Source: Nomia melanderi
Lineage: Eukaryota; Arthropoda; Insecta; Hymenoptera; Halictidae
Direction of reading: 5' to 3'
Length of the DNA: 64,000 nt
Assembly (NCBI RefSeq): GCF_051020985.1
Contig: NC_135000.1
Coordinates: 22,350,784 to 22,414,783, forward strand
Shown here: one piece after another, positions 55,338 through 64,000 of the stretch
Position numbering within the stretch: position 1 is the first letter of the stretch
Layout of the letters: each line of letters begins with the position of its first letter
Notes under the pieces: model-generated
The model's input: the letters and a program-made list of their open reading frames with translations, nothing else
Database searches by the model: none
Told to the model about the DNA's origin: nothing
Made by a program: the position numbers and the translations under genes

Positions 55338-58230
55338 TGTTGTTTCTGTCTCTGTCTCTTTCTGGCTCCGCGTCGCGTCCCGTCTCGCTTCGCCACGCCA
55401 CGGCAAGCTCTCTCGGTGTGTATCGCCTCCGCGTTCTCGACTCGCCTCTCCTCCTAGCGCTAGCCTCTCCGAGAGACTCGACTCGAGTCGACTCGAGTAG
55501 ACTCGCGGTTGCATACATACGCACGCTCTATCTTCCTCTTTATCTCTACCTCTCTTTCTCTCCGTTTCGCTTAATGTCTCGCGCTTTTAAGGTAGCCACG
55601 TATTCGCTGCTCGTTCCCAATTAACCCTTTGGTGACACCGCCGCGCGCTCAGATTAACTCGGCTGGCCTGGGCTAGCCGGTAGCTAAGCTTGCTAGCTGG
55701 GCTAGAGGAGAAGGCGGGCGGCCCGCGTCGTTGTTTCGCGAGTCCCGCGGCACCGCCACGGAAAAGTCGGACTATTTGAATTTCATTTCCGGAATTAAAC
55801 GCACTCGCCGAGGGCCCCTCGCGCGTTTGACGCATCGCGCAACCCGCCGCGCCGGAATCGCTGGCGCGATACTACTTTTTAATGAGACAGCCGCACCGTG
55901 GCTCTCTAAAGCGGTACCCGTGTTTCCAGGATTCGTGTTTGCGGGTTGCGCGGCGTTGTGTAACGACGCTGACGTACTTTCGGCTGGAGAGCGGTCTCTC
56001 GACGAGGGACACAGGCGGTGTACGCATGGCTCGGTCCCTTTCATTGGTTCGCGGGAAGGGTTCGAGTAATGTGATTAATGATTCGGGGAGGCTGGCACGT
56101 GGCCCTGTCGCGAGATAGATGTCCCTATTCGCGGTTGTGTTCCAGCATCGGAACGGTCTTCGGGTTTTCGTGTCGTGACTGGTAGTTGTAATCACATGCT
56201 GAACCATTAGCGACGTTAATTCGAACATAGTGATTTGCCGCAATATTGAGACACCGCGTGGAAGTGGATTATTAAATAGTTAAAAACGTATTAAGAGTCA
56301 CGAGGTGAAAGAAAAAACAGGAAACCGTCATGTTTACGCTGAATGATTACGTGCTGAGAATATAACTTTTCTTTCGACACGAATAAATTAAAATATCTTG
56401 ATCACTTGCAGTTACAAAACGGACATTTCTGAAACGCGAGGTCTAAATCATTAGAATATACTCGAAGAAATTGATCAGAGGTTACTTGAGACGAGCGTAA
56501 CTAACGGAGATAATTATCAACTTGAATTATCTTGAAGTTTCCGTAGAAAACGGTTCCTGCGAGCGAATAAAATCTAGCCCGCTCGTTCGAAGGAAACGTA
56601 ACGGGCGAACGGTTACTGGGAAGCATAGCTAACCAGTGAACACTCCCGCCGAGGCGGGCAGGGTCGTCGGAAGAAGCGCATGAGTCACGATTCCTGGGGG
56701 TCCACCCCCGGTTCCCGGCGTTTCCGAAAAGACGCGAGAGCTAGGCGGGCGTGATGCATTCAGGCCGCGTCCCCGCAGGACGGTGACACGCACGAGGCGC
56801 GAATTTTAAAATCTATTCGCCGGGCGCGGCGTGTAAGAGACACGGGAGCGGAGAAACAAAGGGTAGAAATAATGGGATTTGCATAGAGATACCGCGGCTG
56901 GATCGTGGCAGGGAATAAAAGTGGCGCAACATTGCTCGAGCAAAAGGAATGTCGCTCGCGGAAATATCTCGTACGCATCTGTAAAATGTAATCCGCGTAC
57001 ACGGAGTGTCGGCAGAAGTTGCGGTCTATCTTTATTAACGCGCAGCGCTCATCGAAATAAGCGAAAATGTCTTGTGGCTTTAAAAACCATTATTCCCTGA
57101 GCTACAAGATGCTTTTATCTCCGACTCTACAGCTTTATAGCATACGTTTAATATGTCACACAGAAGTTCTCAGCGTTTATTCCACCTTTCGACGGTTGTT
57201 CTAAATTCGAACCGACTGCTCAAGTTACGCAGAAACAAAATGAAATGAAACAACCAAGCGGTAGTAGAGTTAATTATTTTTCTCGCAATGCTAAATATCC
57301 TTGTAACTCTAAAACGGATAGTTTCCGAACCCTTGTTCGTTAAGTTCATTTCGCTCATACCCAAGCTACCTATTAGATTTTCAGTCTCCTCGATTTTCCT
57401 CGAAACACCCAACAAACAATTCAACTTATCAAATCCGGTCGTTCCGCGACAAACATATATCCCTCCGAACAATGTTCAACGTTCGCTGTCCTCCCCGAGA
57501 TTAATCCGAGGAAGCGTTGGCGAATTTAAAAAAAAAAAAAGAGAGAAAATGAGAGAAAAAAAGCAGCAAAAACTCATACGCGCCGCGAGGCGTTTCATAA
57601 AAACCGATCCGAAGAATTTATTAATCGCGGTATCGCGGAAACGGGCGCGATTCGTTCCATTAAAATACCACGTTGTCGCGGCGGTTTCGCGCTCACCCCT
57701 CGCCCCCGTGCGCCCGGTTCGGCCGCCGCACCCTCCTCCGCGGTGCCAACTCGTCCGGGGATCACCTTATATTAATACGGCTAACGGAGCGGAGATATAA
57801 GCCGATAAAATTTACTGTAACCATAAAATATTTTACGCCCCTCCAGTCGCTTAAGTTCCTACTTAGGCCGAGTTATCTCCTCCATAAATTCGGTCCGCGA
57901 ACGCGCGAACGGTGGAGGGGCGAACGCGGTGCGCGATAGAAACGGAAAAAAATCCCCTCTCTCCCTCCGCGGTTGGCCAGGAACGACAAAGACGGAAGTG
58001 CCGGGGAAGCGAGAGAGTTCCTCGAAAACGCTGGAAGGCGAATCACGAGTGACGGACGTGGAAAGGCGTGAGAGTGCCCGCGGAGCGGTCGCGGGCATGA
58101 AACGCAAAGGCGACAAACCGCGCGTAGGTGGGCCTCGATCGAGGAGAGGCGACGAGGAAACCGAACTCGCCGAAGAAACGTGTCGCGAGAGGTTGACTCA
58201 TTCCGGAGTCTCGGGTTCAGCGCAGATCGC

Positions 58231-58303
58231 GGCGTCGTCGTCGCCGTTGTCGTCGTCGTCGTCGTCGTCGGCGGCGGCGGCAGCGGCGGCGGCGACGACG
58301 TCG
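58231..58303. repeat. (CGT)n/(CGG)n trinucleotide repeat
   Basis: CGTCGT, then TCG, then GGCGGC and GACGAC units. It gives Ser/Ala runs in one frame and Asp/Ala runs on the other strand. Confidence 0.9.
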
Positions 58304-59179
58304 CCTCCCTGCTGCATTTCCATGCGCAAGGTGCAGCATGCGCATACTGCAATCGGAGTGCCCGTACATTCGCGCGCCGCGCAAGAGACAGAACTGTCCG
58401 TTGACGTCACCCGGACAATTTATTCGACTCGCAGGAGTTCGACGTGCCCGCGGAACGTAATACCTGTCGCGCGGAATAACTATTCCGTTTTATTTACATC
58501 GGCACGGCGGAATGGAAAATCCGCCGGCTAATAAGCAGTGGGAACGCGGCGCCCGCCGTCTCGGAACGCCGCTGATAAATTGTGAACGTAATTTATCGCC
58601 TGCGGAGACTACGTCCGCCGGTTTCACTTGGGGAACTACTTCTTTTTTCGGGAGCAATGGCAGGGTGTTTGTTGTGGTATTGTCTGTCTACCGGTTGATC
58701 GCCAGCGGGCCGGCGTAGGGGTCAATCATGATTTTTGTTCGTAGTTTCGATTGGCTAACCGTGTCGGCGAATAGTAAATCGGTAACCGAGATGGGAGAAA
58801 TGAGAAACTGACCAATCGGAATTATATTTCTTGGTTTAGATATCGAATAATGGATGGATAGATACCTTTTCCAATTTTAGATTGAAAATTATGAGAAATC
58901 AATGGAAAATATTTGAACGGCGCTGTAATGTACTTTTTTTTAGGGACGTCGGAGGGACCAGTTTCCTCGGGGCTCCCGTTTTGTAATTGCACGTCACCGG
59001 CGGGGAAAGAAAAAAGTGAAATTAATTCTGACCCAGTCCACCCTTTCATCCCTCTCTTCGGCCGGGCATCGATTCCGAGATCCGTGAGCGATCGCCGGTG
59101 CGTGAAACGACATCAATCGGGCTTTCTCGCACAGATAACGAGGCTGTGCTGCCGGCTAAAGAAGGGGAGCACTCGTTCG

Positions 59180-59220
59180 CTCTCTCTCTCTCTCTCTCTC
59201 TCCCTTTCTCTTTCTCTCTC
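59180..59220. repeat. (CT)n microsatellite
   Basis: Perfect CT run to about 59201, then imperfect; a second CT-rich part follows at 59235-59255. Confidence 0.9.
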
Positions 59221-60221
59221 GCACACCCTCCAGCCCTCTCTCTTTCCCTCTCTCTTCCCCAGCCCGTAACTCGCGCTTTCTCTCTTCGTCGCAGCGGTGC
59301 GCGAGCGCTCACAAACGATGAAGCGGTAGTCGTAGAAAGGGTTGCCGGAGTGTCGAGCATATAACGTACAAATTATACGTGGCCACGGAACGGGTGATTT
59401 ACACGCAACAAACGAACCATGGAAAACCGTTATCGCGAGCTCGACGCGGCGGTAACGTGCTAAGTGTCCATCGAGAAATAATCTGGTGTGGCCGATCGGG
59501 ATTGGCTCGTCGGGATATCGTTACTGTAACGGCGGCCAAATTTCAGGTTCTAAGGATTGCGCTTAAAAAAAAAGAGAAACAGAAGGAATGCTTCCTCGAG
59601 GAGTCGAGCGGAGCGTTCAGCGCATTCTTCACAGATTACAGTGTTTGTGGATGCGCTGCTCCGATGGACGCTCGACTTTATCCTTTCTCCGTTTGTTCGA
59701 GTAAACGTTCGCGGAACAGCGTTTTGTATTCTTGTATATTTACGTAATGGGGAAAATTGATTTCACGTGTTATATTGAGATAAAACTTAATCGTGTTATG
59801 TAGCTTGGATCTCTATAGACCTAACTATCCACTCGATCGTTTAACTTCACTACACACGATCAAAATCACGGTTGTCGAAACTTTATAATACTTAAGGTTT
59901 CCCGTATCCAACGAATATCGACTCGAAGCGATACGCGATATTTCTGTAAAACGGACACGTGGAAATAGATACTTTCTAGCTGGCACTTAGAGTTAATATT
60001 ATTACGATCGTTCAGTCTATCTCAGGCTATTCGTTTCATCAACCACGTTTCCGCATCCGAATACAACAAAAACAAAAGACCGTTACCAGCGTGGGTGTTT
60101 CTCCTCGATCAACATTATTTTAACCGCGCCTCCGAACTGCGAACGATAGCAGGGTTACTCTTCAGCAGTTATTCATTCCTCCTTACCTACACTTTACCAA
60201 CAACACCCTCCCGGCTGCAAG

Positions 60222-60352
60222 CCGATCCGCACGGCATCGTTCAGACGAACGACAGCGAAGAGTGCACACCTTCAAAGAGCAGTCAGTTCGCCAAAGACTC
60301 TCCTCCGATGTTCGACTTTAACCAAACAGACCGGTCGTCGCCGCAACAGGCG
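60222..60352 (+). CDS. possible internal coding exon
   Basis: I do not recognise a family. An acceptor-like CAACACCCTCCCGGCTGCAAG ends at 60221; from there one frame (codon start 60221) stays open for 44 codons to a donor-like GCG|GTAAAT at 60352/60353. The product would include DPHGIVQTNDSEECTPSKSS, then QFAKDSPPMFDFNQTDRSS. It is a mixed, hydrophilic composition with no repeat, like a linker in a regulatory protein. GC at codon positions 1, 2 and 3 is about 55, 48 and 68 per cent, the order typical of coding DNA. The frame continues open past the donor to a TAA at 60497, so a terminal exon is also possible. Against it: no domain, no partner exon found, and the minus strand is partly open too (60272-60508). 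Confidence 0.28.
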
Positions 60353-60860
60353 GTAAATCAACCGTGCATACCCGGAGACGAGATCACACGCATGTTTCCT
60401 CGTCGAGTCATACTCTCGCCGCGAATTTCCATTGAATCCGGCTCGCGATCGCCTCGAAAGTTGCGAACAACGTCGGCCACGGTGCCGCGGAGTCGGTAAT
60501 TTCCACAATTAGCGTTCGCTCCTCGGCGCGTAGGTCCGTGCGCGATCGCGAGCGCACGCTCGCCTTATTTATAGTCGCACGGTATGTCCCGCGGTTTCAC
60601 GGTTTCGCAAAGAGAGTATCGTTCACCGCTCCGGTCCCCGGAGTCCGGTTTTCCCGTGAACCTGATATTACCCGTAATTACCGACCGTCCGCGGGCCAAG
60701 CGGACGGGTACCTGAATAGCGCGCGTGAGCGAGCGTGTGCGCATGAGGATTCGTTCGGAGATAAATCTCGTTTCATCGAGCGAAAGAAGGAGGATGATGG
60801 AAAGCGCACTGGAAAAAACGTGCATGATCTCGCACGCATACACAAATATACAAAAACAGA

Positions 60861-60890
60861 GGGGGAGAAAGAGGGAGAGAGAGAGAGAGG
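60861..60890. repeat. (GA)n microsatellite
   Basis: GGGAGA then GAGAGAGA units, within a purine-rich stretch. Confidence 0.85.
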
Positions 60891-61717
60891 TGGAGCGAGA
60901 AAGAGACCAGCGGACACATCGATCGACCTCGACTCGGCGAACCGTCGATTTGCCGCATGCCCGACAGCGTTACTTTTGTATCGAGCTACGCGACCGCGTA
61001 ACGTACGCGCGCGCAAATAATTACAACCTTCTAGAAGCGAACGGGTGGAGAGGCGACGGAGCAGGGGCGTGGGGAGAAGGAAGAGGACGAAACGAGCCGA
61101 AGTTTCAAAAAGCAACCCGCCGATAATACCCATATTCCCGGCCATCGAGACCCGCAGAGCTGCGCAAAATTCCAGACTCGCAGCGTTCGCTCTCCTTCCA
61201 CCTCGCCCCGTTCCTTCCCTCCTCGTTCCGCGCTGAGACAGAGAAAGAGAGGCCGCCGCTACTGGTTTCCCGTGGTACGCGGCATCGCCGGGAGCGACGA
61301 TAATATAAAGCTCGTCGTTCTAGCCGTCGCGGCGCTACGCTGGCGGCGCGCCGCGGGACACACGTACCCGCGCCCGTCCATATACAGAGGCAGGCTACGA
61401 ATAGAGAATCCGAGGACGAAGGAGAGGGACCAGGAGAGCGGAGCGGCGGCAGCGGTGAACGAAGCAGGCAGAGCATCGGAAGACAGGCACACAGAGAGAT
61501 TGAAACGACTACGATGACGATGTGGAGCAGAGCCCGTGTGCGCTTCCACTCAGCCGGGATGCACATCCTCTATGGTCCTAGCAATCCCTAGCAATCTCTA
61601 GAATCAGCCGAAAGATAATCGTCACGATTGTCATCCCTATAAATTCCTCTAACCCCCGCGCTACCATTTAGTCAGATAAATCCGAGCCATAATTGTAGTC
61701 GACGCTGGTCAAGCATA

Positions 61718-61757
61718 TCGAAATTGTAGTAACATTCGAAATTGTAGTGACATTCGC
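61718..61757. repeat. two-unit 18-bp tandem repeat
   Basis: TCGAAATTGTAGTAACAT followed at once by TCGAAATTGTAGTGACAT. A related TGTGACATTCACGTTTA follows at about 61791, echoing GTGACATTCGCGTTTAG just after the second unit. Confidence 0.8.
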
Positions 61758-62254
61758 GTTTAGCCAGAAACTGTGACCTCGAGTCTCGCTTGTGACATTC
61801 ACGTTTAATTGAAAATTGAGCGAAACTCGTCAAAGTAGTGCAAGGAGGTAACCGCTGCTGCGTGTCTTGAAAGTGTCTCTAAGATCCCCAAGAAGCACGG
61901 AAAACACCTAAGAACCTCAAGGGTGGTTAGAAGATCGTAACATGCATAGAACGGAAACAAATACCGGAAGCAGTGAACGTCTCGCGATGGTCCCTCGCGA
62001 AGGTCTTCCGCGAAAAAGACGCAGAAGCGCGTAGACCGGCGAACGTAACCGAGTAGAAAGAGTACCGAAAGGCGCAAGGAGCTAGCGGGTAATAGGGAGA
62101 GAGCCGGCGTTACCCGCGCGTGGGGTGAGTCGGCGCGGGAACGAGCGGTTTCGTGGGTCGGCGGGTGGACCGGGAGAGAAGCGTAGCGGACCGAGATAGT
62201 GCGCGGGCAGAGGGGCAGGGGCTGGGAGGGTTACCCGTGCGCCGAGTGAAGATA

Positions 62255-62281
62255 CGAGGAGGAGGAGGAGGAGGAGGAGGG
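62255..62281. repeat. (GGA)n trinucleotide repeat
   Basis: Eight GGA units, nearly perfect, in purine-rich surroundings. Confidence 0.9.
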
Positions 62282-63085
62282 TAGTGGCGGTGCGAGGCTG
62301 AGTTAGGCGGACGGCTAGAGAGAGATCGCGCGATCGTGGCATAGGCAAGCGAGAGAAAGAGGCCGGGTGGGGAAGGTAGGCGGAAGAGGTGGGAGGGCGG
62401 TAGAGGGAGAGGCTGGGGAGACATGCTGCGAGAGGCGCTGGCTGAGTTTGCGAGCACGCGCTACTACTCTTCGAGGCTCGGGTTCTATCTGGCCTCGTGT
62501 CCCTCGTTTCTATGTGTACTTCTTTCTCGCTCGTCCTCGTGCCCTCCTCTGCTACCCGCCCACCACTACCAGCGTCGTCGGCGTCACAAACACACGCTGC
62601 TCTCCTCTGGCCGTCTCTTTTCTTCGCCTAGCGCGATGCACGGTACTCCGATAGCGTCTCTCTCGCTCGCATCGGCAGCGGCTCGTTCTCTCCCGATTCG
62701 CTTTTCTCTCTCGTTCATTCCTCTCCGTCCGAGAGGAACGTTCTTCTACGTTCCCCGTGTCCCTCTCTGGATCTCTTTCCCTCTTTACCCGTTCTCTTTC
62801 CGTCGAACGCGCGGCGGGTCGTTCGGCTCGTCCGCCACGATTCGCGACGCCGTTTTCTCCTGCCCCGTCTCGCTCGCACCTGGTCCCGGGTTCCTCTCGT
62901 TCCTCTCGTTCCTCCGACGCTCCGCAACCAGCCGGCTCTTCCCTGCCCCGTCGCCCCGACCAAAGCCCCGCAGCCGACGCGACCCTCCTCGCGCGGCTAC
63001 CACCCGTCCACTCTTCTTCCTCGCGACAGCCGCCGCATCGGTTCTCGTTTCTCTGCGTCCACTTCTCTCTGTGTGTTGGTGGCCT

Positions 63086-63105
63086 TTATATAAATATATA
63101 TATAC
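63086..63105. repeat. (TA)n microsatellite
   Basis: Short TA tract in pyrimidine-rich DNA; the only AT-rich patch of this block. Confidence 0.7.
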
Positions 63106-63806
63106 GCGTGTAGGTATGCGTGAATACGTGTTTCTCTCTCGATCCCCGTCTTTCTGTACGTGTGCCAACGATGCCTTCCACGCCGGTGTCTCCGTCTATC
63201 TCTCCTGCGGGTATATACGCGCTCGACGGCCCCGCTCTTCCTCTTCCTCTCGCTTCGACGTTACCCTGGCCTCTCCTACTCCTACTCCTGGGCTCTCTTC
63301 GTCCTCCATATCTCGTCCTACTTGCTCCTCTTTCGATCTCTCTCGATCTCTTTCTCTTTCGACGACCGTGTACCGCTTCGTTTCTCCTCTAACCGATCCA
63401 TGGGGCTCGCGTTCCGCCTCGGCGTGTGTATGAGACACCGGAGAGCGAGGAAGAGAGGACGGGTGAGGCGAGTTCACGTTCCATCGCGAAGCGCTGGCCG
63501 AGAATTGGTATATCGGGGGATGGAACGCGCCCACCGCGGGGGCTTAAGGGGAACGAGATATGGCCGCAACGTACCGACACGTTCGAGACGGACGTCGTTT
63601 GCGGACGGGGGAGATCCGAAGGCATTCCGGGTTGTTGCACCGGAAGAACGGGCCTGAAAGCAGCCTCTGCCCCCGCCAGCCCACCCGCCGCCCGCGCCAA
63701 CGGCGAACCAAAAGACGACACGAGAGACGGGAACGAGAGACGCCCGGGAGCAACCGGAAAGTTTCGCAGCCGCGGATAAAGGAGCCCCGATAATTAATAC
63801 GAGAAA

Positions 63807-63950
63807 ATGATGGACGGCTCCCCTCTTTCTCCTGCTCGCTCTCTCGCTACCGCTCCTCCCTTTGGCTCTTTTACCGCTCTTCGCGAGACTCCGTCGGCTA
63901 GGAAATATCCGAGAGACCGGGCTGTAACGCTGAAAGACTTTTGGAAATAA
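63807..63950 (+). CDS. possible short ORF or first exon
   Basis: I do not recognise it. Two ATG codons in a row follow GAGAAA, a good insect start context. The frame runs 47 codons to TAA and reads MMDGSPLSPARSLATAPP, then FGSFTALRETPSARKYPRD, ending in LKDFWK. Composition is mixed rather than a simple repeat, although the first half falls on CT-rich DNA. A donor-like GCTGTAACG near 63923 would allow it to be a first coding exon. It lies close to the window end, so a continuation cannot be seen. The opposite strand is open as well (63474-63995). Confidence 0.15.
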   Translation: MMDGSPLSPARSLATAPPFGSFTALRETPSARKYPRDRAVTLKDFWK

Positions 63951-64000
63951 CGTTCGCCGTTGCCCCTCGGTGTTGTAGTTACTCGTCAGTCGCACGAATC
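63951..64000. other. window end
   Basis: Nothing recognised in the last 50 bases. Confidence 0.5.

Larger units (their letters stand above)
52320..55840. other. non-coding, CpG-rich from 53230
   Basis: Mixed at 52320-53230, CpG-rich at 53240-53900 and 54400-55840 with GCC, GGC and CT tracts. Frames such as 54859-55500 (213 codons) run through the CT tract, are Ser/Arg/Leu-rich and coexist with open frames in other phases. The frame at 54197-54496 looks hydrophilic and protein-like but starts at GTG and has no acceptor. No gene supported. Confidence 0.45.
55841..60221. other. non-coding, alternating composition
   Basis: CpG-rich to 56140, AT-rich at 56240-56580, CpG-rich at 56580-57070, AT-rich to 57520, then CpG-rich at 57560-58720 and 59040-59740. 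The 170-codon frame at 57288-57800 starts in AT-rich DNA, crosses a 13-base A run and ends in Pro/Arg-rich sequence; not called. No gene supported. Confidence 0.45.
60353..63806. other. most CpG-rich block, no gene shown
   Basis: GC-rich throughout, purine-rich near 60861-60910 and 62050-62410, strongly pyrimidine-rich at 62560-63400. The longest open frame of the window (62423-63433, 336 codons, ATG) lies here, but its strand is poor in A so stops are rare, it is Ser/Arg/Leu/Pro-rich throughout and other frames are open in parallel. A pyrimidine-rich 5' untranslated region is as likely. Confidence 0.4.

Noticed and set aside
54859..55500. 213-codon open frame
   Set aside because: It contains the CT microsatellite read as Ser/Leu; parallel frames are open on both strands.
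55623..55642. Isolated TTAACCCTTTGGTGACACC terminus
   Set aside because: No partner end within 500 bp; a solo end or chance.
57288..57800. 170-codon open frame
   Set aside because: Crosses a 13-base A run and changes character abruptly; no domain.
62423..63433. 336-codon ATG open frame, the longest in the window
   Set aside because: It lies on pyrimidine-rich DNA where stops are rare, is Ser/Arg/Leu/Pro-rich without a domain, and other phases are also open. Kept only as a possible leader region.
1..64000. tRNA, rRNA, known insect microRNAs and CRISPR arrays
   Set aside because: Looked for conserved tRNA arms, several well-known mature microRNA sequences and regularly spaced repeats; none was seen. 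A covariance-model scan would be decisive.

Overview
The window looks like nuclear DNA of an arthropod, most likely an insect and possibly a hymenopteran. The reasons are long non-coding stretches, a mosaic of AT-rich and CpG-rich blocks roughly 0.5 to 3 kb long, no general CpG depletion, many GA/CT, GT and trinucleotide microsatellites, and numerous short TTAA-flanked elements with piggyBac-like ends. The species assignment is inference. Nothing resembles a bacterial, organellar or viral genome.

I find no complete protein-coding gene, rRNA, tRNA, CRISPR array or prokaryotic operon. Most open frames fall on purine- or pyrimidine-rich low-complexity DNA, where the open strand rarely contains stop codons, or they start at GTG or TTG. 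They read as Ser/Leu/Phe/Pro/Arg-rich or Glu/Arg-rich sequence without domains. Three short segments deserve caution rather than dismissal. One is a possible internal exon at 60222-60352, with an acceptor, a donor and a coding-like GC pattern by codon position. The second is a possible Ala-tract exon ending at a donor at 16937. The third is a 47-codon ATG frame at 63807-63950 with a good insect start context. None is assigned to a family.

The best-supported content is repetitive. I recognise about fifteen short elements, 80 to 400 bp, bounded by TTAA, with terminal inverted repeats of the type TTAAC(A/C)C(G/T)TTGA(C/A)TGCC or TTAACYCTTTGCACTCG. They fall into at least five groups whose interiors can be aligned between distant copies: A at 6043, 15578, 18016 and 47272; B at 6365, 25585 and 39932 with relatives at 9017 and 32066; C at 27063, 42713 and 45099; D at 3897 and 41315; E at 26820 and 35916. 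They are best read as non-autonomous piggyBac-superfamily MITEs. Two pairs lie end to end, and the copy at 47272-47673 holds its core twice in tandem.

Separate from these are a three-unit diverged tandem repeat (34122-34543), several two- or three-unit direct repeats (44012-44108, 45322-45516, 52151-52319, 61718-61757), and pentamer tracts (CGCGG)n and (GTCGA)n, each present at more than one place. Sequence that looks regulatory includes five YY1/Pho-like GCCAT motifs, several next to GAGA tracts, a 16-bp palindrome carrying two TAATTA homeodomain cores, and two TATA-like sites at the edges of CpG-rich blocks.

By region: 0-16 kb is intergenic or intronic DNA with group A, B and D elements; 16.7-23.4 kb alternates CpG-rich blocks and microsatellites; 25-36 kb holds most of groups B, C and E plus the triple tandem repeat; 36-49 kb carries further copies; 49-56 kb is rich in microsatellites and CpG; 60-64 kb is the most GC-rich part and holds two of the three exon-like segments, so a gene start in or beyond that edge is plausible. 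The whole window could be a large intron or intergenic regulatory territory of a gene lying outside it.
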